DNA of 48,455 bases from JAVBRA01 sp031548435 (GTDB lineage Bacteria > Bacteroidota > Bacteroidia > Bacteroidales > Rikenellaceae), in NCBI GenBank assembly GCA_031548435.1, contig JAVBRA010000018.1, forward strand, positions 1-48,455. The letters are read 5' to 3'. Below, one piece after another: positions 1 through 8,145 of this stretch. The notes below the pieces were generated by a model that had not been told where the DNA came from, did not search any database, and saw nothing but the letters and a program-made list of their open reading frames with translations. Numbering within the stretch: position 1 is the stretch's first letter; each line of letters opens with the position of its first letter. The position numbers and the translations under genes are program-made.

Positions 1-300
1 TCATTGCCCAAAAAGGAACCAAAAAGGCTGCGGGGAGCCACAGGCTCACTTGTTATCGGGAGCCACACCACACTCAGAAATGTTTGTGAGCGAAAAAAGG
101 TTGTTGCTCAAAAACACCCGATGGGTGCGCTGAAGGTTCCCGGTCAGTTGCTAAAACGCAGGACTCCTCCTTTTTAGCCGCTTCACTTCGTTGCGCGTCT
201 AACGGTCGTCAAACAACGCGGCGTTTCTTCACGCACCTGACCGGGAACCTTCCCCTGCGGGCCGCGGAATTTCATATGGCCCGGAACCTGAGCGCCCGGC
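1..300 (-). repeat. Interspersed repeat copy with an internal insertion
   Basis: Bases 1-35, and again from about 255 onward, match a second copy at 29305-29400 (the TCATTGCCCAAAAAG start, AAAAGGCT, then a GGGCC...GAAATTT block). Read on the minus strand, both copies would encode an RSLFGxFLGN peptide. In this copy the two halves are separated by about 220 bases, and CTGCGGG occurs on both sides (29-35 and 255-261), which looks like a target duplication. The contig starts inside this repeat, as expected for an assembly break. I see no functional gene in 1-482; the 72-residue minus-strand frame at 229-447 is not convincing. Confidence 0.55.
132..252. repeat. 16-bp inverted repeat (possible MITE)
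   Basis: GAAGGTTCCCGGTCAG at 132-147 is exactly complementary to 237-252, with 89 bases between the arms. The right arm coincides with the right edge of the insertion in the surrounding interspersed repeat, so the pair could be the terminal repeats of a very small non-autonomous element. No transposase or clear target duplication immediately outside the arms is visible. Confidence 0.5.
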
Positions 301-482
301 CGCGCTCATCGGGCACATGCTCCCGAACGCGATTAGAAAAAACCATGGATATCCATTGTCGCCACACTCCCCCGGGACGAGACCGGAAAGAGAGGCGGGG
401 GTCAGAATAACAACGATAAGAACGAAAAAGCGATTACAGAGTCTCACGAAACGCCTGTTTTATCGCGCGGCCTCCACCGCAG

Positions 483-1946
483 CTACTTGCTGAATCCCCA
501 GGCTTTCGAGGCGCTGCCTTTTCCTCCCGCCAGTTCCATCTCGACGATGCCCGTAAGCACGTCGGCGGCATCGTGCGTGCGGTTGGAACGGAACTCTTTC
601 TTGTAGGTGGCCAGGTTGTGATGAAACGCCTCCCAACGCACCTCCCAGCCGCGCGGCATGCGGATGTGCCGCAGCACGGTGGCCGAGTTGGTGAGGATGC
701 GCGCCTCTTTGTTCGCATTCTGGTTGAACCACCTGACGGCGGTCATGCCCACCAGTTTCTGCACCGCCCGGGCGAACCCACGGCCGCCGTTGTTGCTCTC
801 GACGTGAGCGATGCGGGTGGCGTTGCGGTCGAGCATCTCGGCCACCAACACCTCGGTCACCTCCATCGGCTGCTGGGTGAAAACCACATCCACCACATAG
901 ATGTCGCCGCGCTTGTCCACCTGGTAACACACCGAGCAAAGGTAGTCGTCGCCCATGTCGGCGGTGTCGGTGTAGTTCGCCTTTCTGACAGTATCCTCAG
1001 GGACAGCATCGTACACTTTGAAATGATCGCCATAGAGGTACCCGCTGCGCCCCACCGGCCGCCCCTGGTACATCCCCTCGAATTGCGGCGGATTGAGCTG
1101 CCGCTTGTCTTTAAGCAGCCGCACACTGTGACGCCCGGGCCACAGGGCCTCGCCCCGCCGGCGCGGATCGATGGCCGTCGAGGGACCCTCTTTCAGCGCT
1201 TCAAAGTTGATTATCACCCATGTGTCAGGAGAAATGCCATCCAGTTCCTCAAAGGTCTTCGGCACGATGAAAGGTTCCTTTTTCATCAGCAGCCCGATCA
1301 CGTCCTCCTCGTGCCAACGGGTAAAAACCACCAGTTCGCGAGAGTCGTTGTGCAGCCGCGTGCGTACCACCGAAGTGTACCACTCCCAGCAGTTTTCGCG
1401 TACCAAAGGGCTATTGGCCTCCATGGCGTCTTTATAAAGATCATCCAACACCATGATATCCACGTTGTTCCCCGTGAGCGACCCCTCGCGCCCGACAAAC
1501 AGCATCCCGCCGCCGTGTCCCACGATCTCAAACTCGTCCGAGGTGCGGATATAGCCCTTGCCAGTCCCCCCGGCCTTAAGCGTGGTGGCGGGGAACAAGG
1601 CGCGGTAGGGCGCACTCTCGATGATGCGCTGTATCTGCCGGTTGAATTTTCCCGCCAACGTCAGCGCATACGATCCAATGCAGATGCGCAGATCGGGGTC
1701 AATCCCCAGCATGTATGCCGGCAGCAACACCGACGCCCCCAGCGACTTGCCGTGCTGTGGCGGCACGGTGACGATCAACCGCCGGATGTCGCCCCGGGCG
1801 AAACGGTCGAGGATGCGGTAGTAGCTCTCGTGAAAAGGGGTCATCTCCACCTGCACCACCCGCCGCGCAAACTCCGGGAACGATGGAAGCTCCCTGCTCA
1901 CGACCGGGCCTGCACCCTCCGTGGGCAAGAGAAATTCACTCTCCAC
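483..1946 (-). CDS. terL: Phage terminase large subunit (TerL)
   Basis: DNA-packaging motor with an N-terminal ATPase and a C-terminal RNase H-like nuclease. Counting from the GTG start at 1946 (487 aa), Walker A is VPPQHGKS at about 61-68, Walker B is IMVLDD at 164-169, and the nuclease acidic residues are likely D330 (TADMGDDY), E383 (HVESN) and D459/D462 (THDAAD). GTG at 1946 is chosen because AAGGAGG lies a few bases upstream, within the end of the preceding gene; the frame stays open upstream but has no signal there. It overlaps the DUF4373 gene by 11 bases, which suggests translational coupling. No portal, capsid or tail gene is present, so it is part of a remnant or of a prophage truncated by the contig end. 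Confidence 0.9.
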   Translation of the reverse strand: MESEFLLPTEGAGPVVSRELPSFPEFARRVVQVEMTPFHESYYRILDRFARGDIRRLIVTVPPQHGKSLGASVLLPAYMLGIDPDLRICIGSYALTLAGKFNRQIQRIIESAPYRALFPATTLKAGGTGKGYIRTSDEFEIVGHGGGMLFVGREGSLTGNNVDIMVLDDLYKDAMEANSPLVRENCWEWYTSVVRTRLHNDSRELVVFTRWHEEDVIGLLMKKEPFIVPKTFEELDGISPDTWVIINFEALKEGPSTAIDPRRRGEALWPGRHSVRLLKDKRQLNPPQFEGMYQGRPVGRSGYLYGDHFKVYDAVPEDTVRKANYTDTADMGDDYLCSVCYQVDKRGDIYVVDVVFTQQPMEVTEVLVAEMLDRNATRIAHVESNNGGRGFARAVQKLVGMTAVRWFNQNANKEARILTNSATVLRHIRMPRGWEVRWEAFHHNLATYKKEFRSNRTHDAADVLTGIVEMELAGGKGSASKAWGFSK

Positions 1947-2385
1947 AAGCCACCTCCTTTCCGAGAGGCAGTTTCCGCAACCTCCGCCGGTCGATTTCCG
2001 CCTCATCCACAAGCATGTACTCATCGACGAAAACAACGCAGGCCTTCTCTCTGGCCATCACATAACGTCGCTGTATCTCGCCGGAGGTGAGGATCGAAAA
2101 GCGTTCATGCAGCCCGAAATTGAACAGCCCGCTACGCAGCGCCCACCCCACCACCTCGGCGGCAAACGCCTCGTCGACCCCGATTTTGTCGGCCAGATCG
2201 AACATCAGATCGTCGTTGCAGATGATGTAGTAGCCCCTGTTGCGGTAAATCTCGCACAGCAGCGAGCAGTAAACGCACCACCCCTGCGGCCCGAAACGCG
2301 CTATCAGACGGCGCACAGTGCGGTCGTTGAAAATGTCGGTGTCGAGGGGGAAATAATCGACTCCTTCTTTGATTGGCCTTGGCAT
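1936..2385 (-). CDS. DUF4373 (Lin1244/Lin1753-like) phage protein
   Basis: A 149-residue protein whose N terminus (MPRPIKEGVDYFPLD followed by an RFGPQGWCVYCSLLCEIYR region) matches the DUF4373/Lin1244-Lin1753 N-terminal domain. That domain is found in Bacteroidetes and Firmicutes phage proteins resembling replication initiators with a winged-helix fold. Family members are usually longer, with a variable C-terminal part; this one is little more than the domain and ends in a charged EAEIDRRRLRKL tail. A TATTTTTG -7 box (2411-2418, minus strand) lies about 25 bases upstream. The 3' end carries the ribosome-binding site of terL. The family call is from pattern recognition; a role in replication is inferred. 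Confidence 0.75.
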   Translation of the reverse strand: MPRPIKEGVDYFPLDTDIFNDRTVRRLIARFGPQGWCVYCSLLCEIYRNRGYYIICNDDLMFDLADKIGVDEAFAAEVVGWALRSGLFNFGLHERFSILTSGEIQRRYVMAREKACVVFVDEYMLVDEAEIDRRRLRKLPLGKEVACGE

Positions 2386-2410
2386 ATTTTACACTTATTT
2401 TACTTTTTGT

Positions 2411-2418
2411 CAAAAATA
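2411..2418 (-). promoter_or_regulatory. Bacteroidetes -7 box for the DUF4373-terL pair
   Basis: Minus-strand TATTTTTG fits TAnnTTTG and ends about 25 bases before the ATG at 2385. TTTACA/TGTAAA-like half sites occur around it (about 2395 and 2425), similar to those in the repressor control region, so this promoter may also be repressor-controlled. Confidence 0.5.
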
Positions 2419-2422
2419 TTTT

Positions 2423-2719
2423 TTACATTTGCGCCGATGGTATCATACTGAAAATTTCGTCAAGGAGAAATCCTTCGTCAAAAAATGAATAAATACACGT
2501 TTCGCAGACTATTCTCCCGTGATATATTATAAGGTCATCAGCCGCAGGACATGCCCCGCACAATCCGCAATGAAAAACAACAATTCTCTGATAATGAACA
2601 GGACACATACTCAAACGGATCGAACAATCGCAACAATCGCCTCCGGGACAAGATGGGAACGCCTCGGAAATCCGCCGATAATCGCCCGAAACAAACAGAT
2701 CGTTCCGTAATTTTACCAT
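2423..2719 (-). CDS. Hypothetical Cys-rich small protein (early phage ORF)
   Basis: A 98-residue frame with closely spaced cysteines (CPGGDCCDC, then CGLCGAC and CETC), a spacing that could form a zinc-binding site. I do not recognise a family. It lies between the divergent repressor and the DUF4373 gene, in the orientation and position of an early phage gene. A TATATTTG -7 box (2780-2787, minus strand) overlapped by repressor-type operators sits 60-70 bases upstream. There is no clear ribosome-binding site, and the plus strand is also open here, so chance remains possible. Confidence 0.45.
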   Translation of the reverse strand: MVKLRNDLFVSGDYRRISEAFPSCPGGDCCDCSIRLSMCPVHYQRIVVFHCGLCGACPAADDLIIYHGRIVCETCIYSFFDEGFLLDEIFSMIPSAQM

Positions 2720-2747
2720 CGCACTGTTTTTATTCAGAAAAAACCGT

Positions 2748-2834
2748 TAAATTTGTTTATGCGCCCTCCTTTTCGGAGACAAATATAATGCATATTTTTA
2801 CATTTTGTAAAGTTAAAATGTAAAATAATGTAAA
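2748..2834. promoter_or_regulatory. Divergent promoters with a TTTACA/TGTAAA operator array
   Basis: The plus-strand -7 box TAAATTTG (2748-2755) points to the repressor gene. The minus-strand box TATATTTG (2780-2787) points to the early genes. TTTACA-TTT-TGTAAA at 2797-2811 is a perfect inverted repeat, followed by two more TGTAAA half sites at 2819 and 2829. The array covers the expected -33 region of the minus promoter, as an operator for the S24 repressor would. Binding by that repressor is an inference. Confidence 0.6.
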
Positions 2835-2857
2835 TAGCATCTATAAAATACGACCAA

Positions 2858-3481
2858 ATGACTGGAAATCAACTGAAATCAGCATTCAAAAAAATTGGCC
2901 TGACGCAAGATAACGCTTCAAAATTGATCGGAATCAGCCGTCAGACGCTTAATAACTGGTTTAAGATAGGCAATCTCAGCGATGAAGCCGTACAAAAAGT
3001 AAAGGTCGGTTTACTAAAAAAATACCCCACAACCGAAGTTTTAGACATATTGGGAGTCGAAACCGAACAACAAGGCAACCAAAGCTACGGCGCCTATCTG
3101 CTGCCCATCGAGGCCATCGGCGGATCGCTGAGCGACTATGTGGCCAGCGTATCGTTCGAAGAATGCGAGCGTTACAACATTCCCATCCGCAACGTCGACT
3201 GGCTGATCAAGATCTCGGGAGACAGCATGGACCCGGATTACCGCAGCGGCGACATCGTAGCCATCCGCAAAATCGACCCCAACCTGTTCATCCAGTGGGG
3301 GCGCGTTTACGTCCTTGACACAGCCAACGGATCGGTAATCAAGGAGTTACAACCCGACAACGAAGATGGCTACGTGCAATGCATCTCGCGCAACAACTGC
3401 GGCCGCTACAAACCGTTCCGCGTACACCTGGCCGAAGTGTTCGGCATCTATCTGGTATTAGGTATCGTACGGTTGGAGTAA
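2858..3481 (+). CDS. S24-family phage repressor (CI/LexA-like)
   Basis: A 207-residue repressor. Residues 1-40 form a helix-turn-helix (LTQDNASKLIGISRQTLNNW) and the C-terminal half is a LexA-like S24 peptidase fold. The catalytic pair is visible: S123 in SGDSMDP and K162 in VIKEL. Known members repress lytic genes and are inactivated by RecA-stimulated self-cleavage; I cannot place an Ala-Gly cleavage site confidently. It diverges from the Cys-rich/DUF4373/terL genes across an array of TGTAAA sites, the usual layout of a lysogeny switch. It is the rightmost gene of the phage remnant; housekeeping genes follow. Confidence 0.85.
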   Translation: MTGNQLKSAFKKIGLTQDNASKLIGISRQTLNNWFKIGNLSDEAVQKVKVGLLKKYPTTEVLDILGVETEQQGNQSYGAYLLPIEAIGGSLSDYVASVSFEECERYNIPIRNVDWLIKISGDSMDPDYRSGDIVAIRKIDPNLFIQWGRVYVLDTANGSVIKELQPDNEDGYVQCISRNNCGRYKPFRVHLAEVFGIYLVLGIVRLE

Positions 3482-3702
3482 CGGCGCAACGGCAATACGA
3501 TCAAAATGGCCGGACACGACACCGCGATGTAACAAGACAACTCCCTCGATCGGACATTCGCGAGACACTCCATTCTGATTGTCAGCCGCCAAACGACGCC
3601 ACATAAACGACATGCAAACCCCGGATCGACCTGCGGACGACAATCACAATAAGAAAAAAAGGCGGCGCCTCTGAAATTTTAGACAATTTCTTAAAAAAGT
3701 GA

Positions 3703-3710
3703 TACCTTTG
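3703..3710 (+). promoter_or_regulatory. -7 box of nadE
   Basis: TACCTTTG matches TAnnTTTG and ends 21 bases before the chosen nadE ATG at 3732. It decides the start: an in-frame upstream ATG at 3699 would place the promoter inside the gene. The -33 element is weak (TTTT at about 3677). Confidence 0.65.
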
Positions 3711-3731
3711 CATAAATTCAACTGCCGTATC

Positions 3732-5309
3732 ATGAAGATCGCGATAGCCCAACTGAACTATATTATCGGTGATTTCGAAGGTAACGCCCGGAAAATCAAG
3801 GAAAATATACGCAAGGCCAAGGAACAGGGCGCCGACGTGGTCGCTTTTTCGGAATATGCCGTATGCGGCTCTCCGGCTTACGATCTTCTCAATAACGCGA
3901 TCTTTCTGTCGGCGTGCGAACGGTCGGTGAAAGAGATCGCCGCCGAGTGCAAAGGGATCACGGCTCTGGTAGGAACCCCCCTGCGCGATGAAAACAACCG
4001 CACCATCAGCGGCGTGGCCGTGATCCAGGACGGAGCGGTGACGCAGACGATCGGAAAAAAAATCATCACCCAGCGCGACGAGCTGGCCTACATCACCCCC
4101 TCGAAAGGGTGCGAATACATCAAGGTGAACGGCAAGTGGGTGGCCATCGTGCTCGGCGATGACGTGTTCGACGAGCAGGAGTTCGGCGCTGAAACCGACA
4201 CCATCATCAACCTGTCGTCAGCGCGGTTTTTCCGCGGCATCGTCGAGCGCAAGTTCGACTATTTCAGCGGGTTGGCCGTGCGCAACAACAAAAACGTGGT
4301 GTACCTGAACCAGGTGGGCGGACAGTCGGACGTCATCTATTATGGCAACTCGCTCGTACTCAATAAAAAAGGAAAAGCGGCAGCCATCCTGAAAAAATTC
4401 GACGAAGACTTCATAACCGTCGATCTGCGGCAAGACCTGCCCGGCGAAGAACTGCCCGAGCAGAACCGCACGGCCAACGTCCACGACGCCATGATCTTCG
4501 GATTGAAAGACTATTTTCGCAAAAACGGATTCGGGAAAGCCTGTCTCGGGCTTTCGGGCGGCATCGATTCAGCGGTGGTGTGCGCCATGACCGTCGAAGC
4601 GTTAGGGGCCGAAAACGTGCACGTGTTCATGCTGCCGTCGATGTTTTCGACCGACCACTCGGTGACCGACGCCGTGACATTGGCCCAAACGCTGGGCGTC
4701 CGCTACGACGTCATCAACATCGAGACAGCCTACCACGCATTGACACAGACGCTTAAACCGGTGTTCGGCAACGCGCCGTTCGACACCGCCGAAGAGAATA
4801 TCCAGTCGCGTATCCGCGGGCTGATCCTGATGGCCATGAGCAACAAATACGGCTACATCCTGCTCAACGCCTCGAACAAAAGCGAGATTGCCGTGGGTTA
4901 CGAGACGCTTTACGGCGACTCGGTGGGAGCGCTTTCGCCCATCGGCGACCTTTACAAGCGCGAGGTCTACCAGTTGGCGCGCTACATCAATCGCCAGAGC
5001 GAGATCATTCCCCAGTCGATCATCGAGAAAGAACCGTCGGCAGAACTGCGCCCCGGACAGAAAGATGCCGACTCGCTCCCGCCGTACGACATCCTCGACG
5101 CCATTCTGCACCGCATCATCGAATACAATCAGTCGCCCGACGAGATCACCGAAGCCGGCTTCGAGCCCGAGGTGGTGGCCCGCATCTTCGACCTGCTTTA
5201 CCGGTCGGAGTTCAAGCGTCGCCAGCTGTCACCTGCGTTCCGTTTCTCGCAATGCCCTCTGGGCCAGCGCCGGGTGATGCCGCTCACAGCCCGCAACTGC
5301 CTCAAGTAA
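3732..5309 (+). CDS. nadE: NAD synthetase with degenerate amidase domain
   Basis: Last step of NAD synthesis: adenylation and amidation of nicotinic acid adenine dinucleotide. The 525-residue protein has an N-terminal nitrilase-type glutaminase domain (about 1-235) and a C-terminal NAD synthase domain with the P-loop SGGIDS (275-280). In the amidase triad, Glu is E41 (FSEYAV) and Lys is probably K109 or K110 (IGKK). The nucleophilic Cys, normally in an ICEDxW motif, is replaced: the aligned segment is IVLGDDVF with G142 (codon GGC). As read, the domain could not hydrolyse glutamine, so the enzyme may be ammonia-dependent. The start follows the promoter at 3703. It is monocistronic and downstream of the phage remnant. 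Confidence 0.9.
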   Translation: MKIAIAQLNYIIGDFEGNARKIKENIRKAKEQGADVVAFSEYAVCGSPAYDLLNNAIFLSACERSVKEIAAECKGITALVGTPLRDENNRTISGVAVIQDGAVTQTIGKKIITQRDELAYITPSKGCEYIKVNGKWVAIVLGDDVFDEQEFGAETDTIINLSSARFFRGIVERKFDYFSGLAVRNNKNVVYLNQVGGQSDVIYYGNSLVLNKKGKAAAILKKFDEDFITVDLRQDLPGEELPEQNRTANVHDAMIFGLKDYFRKNGFGKACLGLSGGIDSAVVCAMTVEALGAENVHVFMLPSMFSTDHSVTDAVTLAQTLGVRYDVINIETAYHALTQTLKPVFGNAPFDTAEENIQSRIRGLILMAMSNKYGYILLNASNKSEIAVGYETLYGDSVGALSPIGDLYKREVYQLARYINRQSEIIPQSIIEKEPSAELRPGQKDADSLPPYDILDAILHRIIEYNQSPDEITEAGFEPEVVARIFDLLYRSEFKRRQLSPAFRFSQCPLGQRRVMPLTARNCLK

Positions 5310-5389
5310 GCCCTTACCGGATCTTTTCATGCGCAGTGGCCCGACACGTTTTTACATGTCCTGGCAATCGTTCAATTATAATACCTGCT

Positions 5390-5748
5390 CGCGTTTGGTC
5401 TGACTTCTCGCAACAGGGCCGCCCCAGATCCCTTTTTCGCGACCAGGAACGCTGCCGCGCTTTTCATTACCACAGCCGTATCGCCAGGGAAATGACCCCA
5501 CCGTTCCCAACGAAGGGTTCGACAGGTGCACCTCGCCCAACAGCCCGTTCTACGGGGTGGTTCAGTCCAAGACCCAATCTCAGGCCGAGCAATTACAGCC
5601 AACCGCGCCTGCATTTTCCGATGCGTTGCCTCCAAGGATTTCCGGATGTCCCCCGGCCTCACGGGAAATACTCTCCCGCACAAAACAAAATCCGTCAAAA
5701 TACGGCCGCACAGCGGGCATTCCCGTAAATTCCCCCCCCGCCCCAGGC
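5390..5748 (+). pseudogene. FISUMP-domain C-terminal cassette, copy C (degraded)
   Basis: Plus-strand remnant of the FISUMP-type (C-type-lectin-like) domain seen at 9021-9380 and 10648-11008. The end aligns without gaps over 31 residues with the 10648 copy: HFPMRCLQGF against RGFPVRCLQAF, preceded by LRPSNYS against VSPSAST. A PFFATR-like segment near 5430 corresponds to FFPASGYR, but the frame is not maintained from there. It ends in the shared 3' element around GTAAATTC (5725-5732). Its orientation is opposite to the other copies. The rest of the 770-base nadE-groEL gap holds only hairpins. Confidence 0.55.
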
Positions 5749-5802
5749 TCCAAATAAGGTAATGTGTCCAAAATAGCTGATTTTTGACTGTCTGATACTC
5801 AC

Positions 5803-5846
5803 AAAAAATAATCTGAGCCCTCCCACGGAACTCGGATTATTTTTTT
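5803..5846. terminator. Bidirectional terminator-like hairpin
   Basis: AAAAAATAATCtGAG and CTCgGATTATTTTTTT form a stem with a 14-base loop and a T run on the plus strand and an A/T run on the other. It may terminate transcription reading out of nadE or the cassette, or may be the end of a lost element. Confidence 0.45.
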
Positions 5847-5944
5847 GTACTTTTTCGATCTTGGTTAAGAAAATAGCGATAAACAACATCTAAAAAAACC
5901 GCAATATGGGCAGCGATCGCGAGGGTGATTTTGACATGAAAAAA

Positions 5945-5978
5945 GTAGTTTGACGAAATCAGTTTCATCAAACTACTC
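5945..5978. repeat. Strong hairpin without T run
   Basis: AGTAGTTTGA-c-GAAA pairs with TTTC-a-TCAAACTACT around a short loop. It is not followed by a T run, so it is not a standard terminator. Its role is unknown; it lies between the hairpin at 5803 and the groEL terminator. Confidence 0.45.
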
Positions 5979-6033
5979 ATAAAGTCAATCACAACAAATA
6001 TTTACAGCTGTTTCTGACCATTATACCCCAAAT

Positions 6034-6067
6034 AAAAAAAGGCGAACCAATACGGTTCGCCTTTTTT
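6034..6067 (-). terminator. Terminator of groESL
   Basis: Perfect 14-bp stem (AAAAAAGGCGAACC / GGTTCGCCTTTTTT) with a short loop, just after the groEL stop codon on the minus strand. Confidence 0.85.
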
Positions 6068-6081
6068 CAAGTGAAAAAGCA

Positions 6082-7713
6082 TTACATCATGCCGCCCATT
6101 CCACCGCCCATGGGGGGCATCGGGGCCGGATTTTCCTCTTTCTTGTCGGCGATCAGACACTCGGTGGTCAGGAACATCGAGGCCACCGAAGCCGCATTCT
6201 CAAGCGCCACGCGGGTCACCTTCGTCGGGTCGATGATGCCGGCCTTGAGCATGTCTTCGTACACATCCTTACGGGCGTTATAGCCGAAAGCGCCCTTGCC
6301 TTCCTTGACCTTCTGCACCACCACCGAGCCTTCGCCGCCGGCGTTGGCGACAATCTGGCGCAACGGTTCCTCAATGGCGCGACGGATGATGTTGATGCCC
6401 GTGACCTCGTCATCGTTATCGGTCTTCACCTTTTCGAGCGACTTGATGGCGCGGATATAAGCCACGCCACCACCAGCCACAATGCCTTCCTCGACAGCGG
6501 CGCGGGTAGCGGCCAGAGCATCGTCGACACGGTCTTTCTTCTCTTTCATCTCCACCTCGGTGGCGGCGCCCACGTACAGCACGGCCACGCCCCCGGCCAG
6601 TTTGGCCAGACGTTCCTGAAGTTTTTCGCGGTCGTAGTCCGACTCGGTGGCCTCGATCTGTTGCTTGATCTGACTGATGCGGGCGTCGATGGCCTTCGTC
6701 TTGCCTCCCCCGTTGACGATGGTGGTCTTGTCTTTATTGAGGGTGATCTTCGAGGCCGTGCCCAGCAGGTCAAGCGTGGCTTTTTCGAAAGTAAGCCCTT
6801 TCTCTTCCGAGATCACCGTGCCTCCGGTCAGGATAGCCAGGTCTTCAAGCATCTCTTTACGGCGGTCACCGAAACCGGGAGCTTTGGCGGCCGACACCTT
6901 CAGCGCACCACGCAACTTATTTAAAACCAAGGTAGTCAGTGCCTCTCCGTCGATGTCTTCGGCGATAATCACCAACGCGCGGCCACTCTGGGCCACCGGC
7001 TCCAGAAGGGGCATCAGCTCCTTCATCGTCGATATCTTTTTGTCGGTAAGCAGGATGTACGGCTTGTCCAGCACCGCTTCCATCTTCTCCGAATCGGTGA
7101 TGAAATAGGGCGATATGTACCCGCGGTCGAACTGCATCCCTTCCACCACATCGACGTGGGTTTCAGTGCCTTTGGCTTCTTCCACGGTGATCACGCCTTC
7201 CTTTTTCACCTTCCCCATCGCCTCGGCGATCAGCGAGCCGATGGTGCTGTCGTTATTGGCGGAAACGGTGGCCACCTGTTCGATTTTTTTGATGTCGTCG
7301 CCCACCGACTGGCTCTGCTTGCGCAGGTCGGCGATGATGGCGGCCACAGCCTTGTCGATACCGCGCTTAAGATCCATGGGATTGGCGCCGGCGGTGACGT
7401 TCTTGATCCCCACCCCGATGATCGACTGCGCGAGGATGGTGGCGGTGGTGGTGCCGTCGCCGGCGTCGTCGGCCGTTTTCGAGGCCACTTCCTTCACCAT
7501 CTGGGCGCCCATGTTCTCGAACGGATCTTCGAGTTCAATCTCTTTGGCCACAGTCACCCCGTCCTTGGTGATCTGCGGCGCGCCGAATTTCTTGTCAATC
7601 ACCACATTGCGTCCTTTCGGGCCGAGGGTCACCTTGACAGCGTCAGCCAGTTCATCCACGCCCTGCTTGAGCAGCTCGCGGGCTTCCATATCATATTTAA
7701 TCAATTTTGCCAT
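6082..7713 (-). CDS. groL: 60-kDa chaperonin GroEL
   Basis: Tetradecameric ATP-dependent folding chamber in the cytoplasm, acting with GroES. The 543-residue protein begins MAKLIKYDMEAR, has the family signatures VTLGPKGRNVVID and AGDGTTTAT, and ends in the GGM-rich tail PPMGGGMGGMM. The frame is open upstream, but MAKLIKYD at 7713 is the conserved start. It lies 105 bases downstream of groES in one operon and is followed by a strong terminator. The sequence looks intact. Confidence 0.98.
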   Translation of the reverse strand: MAKLIKYDMEARELLKQGVDELADAVKVTLGPKGRNVVIDKKFGAPQITKDGVTVAKEIELEDPFENMGAQMVKEVASKTADDAGDGTTTATILAQSIIGVGIKNVTAGANPMDLKRGIDKAVAAIIADLRKQSQSVGDDIKKIEQVATVSANNDSTIGSLIAEAMGKVKKEGVITVEEAKGTETHVDVVEGMQFDRGYISPYFITDSEKMEAVLDKPYILLTDKKISTMKELMPLLEPVAQSGRALVIIAEDIDGEALTTLVLNKLRGALKVSAAKAPGFGDRRKEMLEDLAILTGGTVISEEKGLTFEKATLDLLGTASKITLNKDKTTIVNGGGKTKAIDARISQIKQQIEATESDYDREKLQERLAKLAGGVAVLYVGAATEVEMKEKKDRVDDALAATRAAVEEGIVAGGGVAYIRAIKSLEKVKTDNDDEVTGINIIRRAIEEPLRQIVANAGGEGSVVVQKVKEGKGAFGYNARKDVYEDMLKAGIIDPTKVTRVALENAASVASMFLTTECLIADKKEENPAPMPPMGGGMGGMM

Positions 7714-7818
7714 TGTTTCGTTTTTTTTAGTTTCGTTCTTAAAATAATGCCATTGCATCCGGACGCGGAAAGCCCTTCGAATTTCACTCCCGATCGTGCC
7801 GGAACTAAATCATCAAAT

Positions 7819-8088
7819 TCAGATAATCGCCAGAATATCTCCCTGGCGCATAATGAGATACTCCTTGTCTTTGACCGTAATTTCGGTTCCCGAGTACTTG
7901 CCGTACAGCACGCGGTCGCCCGCTTTCACTTCCATCTTTACCTCACTGGTTCCGGGGCCCACTGCCACAACAACGCCTTCGAGCGGCTTTTCTTTGGCCG
8001 AGTCGGGAATAAACAACCCGCCCGCGGTTTTCTCTTCAGCGGCTTTTGGTTCGACCAATACCCTGTCTGATAACGGTTTAACTTTCAT
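7819..8088 (-). CDS. groES: 10-kDa co-chaperonin GroES
   Basis: Heptameric lid of the GroEL chamber. It is 89 residues, slightly shorter than most, with the family start MKVKPLSDRVLVEP, the mobile-loop region EEKTAGGLFIPDSAKEKP (about 18-35) and the KYSGTEI-x-(7)-YLIMRQGDILAII end. It is the first gene of the groES-groEL operon. Upstream there is no CIRCE element; instead a sigma-54-like promoter and TGTCA/TGACA half sites are seen. Confidence 0.98.
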   Translation of the reverse strand: MKVKPLSDRVLVEPKAAEEKTAGGLFIPDSAKEKPLEGVVVAVGPGTSEVKMEVKAGDRVLYGKYSGTEITVKDKEYLIMRQGDILAII

Positions 8089-8145
8089 AATACAGATTTT
8101 AAATTTTTATGATAATAGAAATTTATTTAAATCCAGCCTCCCCTT

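Noticed and set aside
229..447. 72-residue minus-strand frame with a hydrophobic start, resembling a secreted peptide
   Set aside because: It runs through the interspersed repeat and its insertion boundary, has no ribosome-binding or promoter signal, and the second repeat copy does not preserve the frame.
469..482. Possible attachment site at the left edge of the phage remnant
   Set aside because: No direct repeat matching the region after the repressor gene (3482-3700) was found by eye.
573..2090. Long open frame opposite terL on the plus strand
   Set aside because: It is the antisense of a protein with clear terminase motifs; its own translation is rich in His, Arg and Pro with no recognisable domain, as expected from a high-GC shadow.
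2551..2823. Plus-strand 90-residue frame before the repressor
   Set aside because: It crosses the promoter and operator array, has low-complexity Asn/Arg composition and no start signal.
5580..5889. Minus-strand frames near 5700-5890 resembling parts of a transposase
   Set aside because: Short peptides such as ISYFGHITLF recalled an IS element, but no catalytic residues, length or terminal repeats could be shown.
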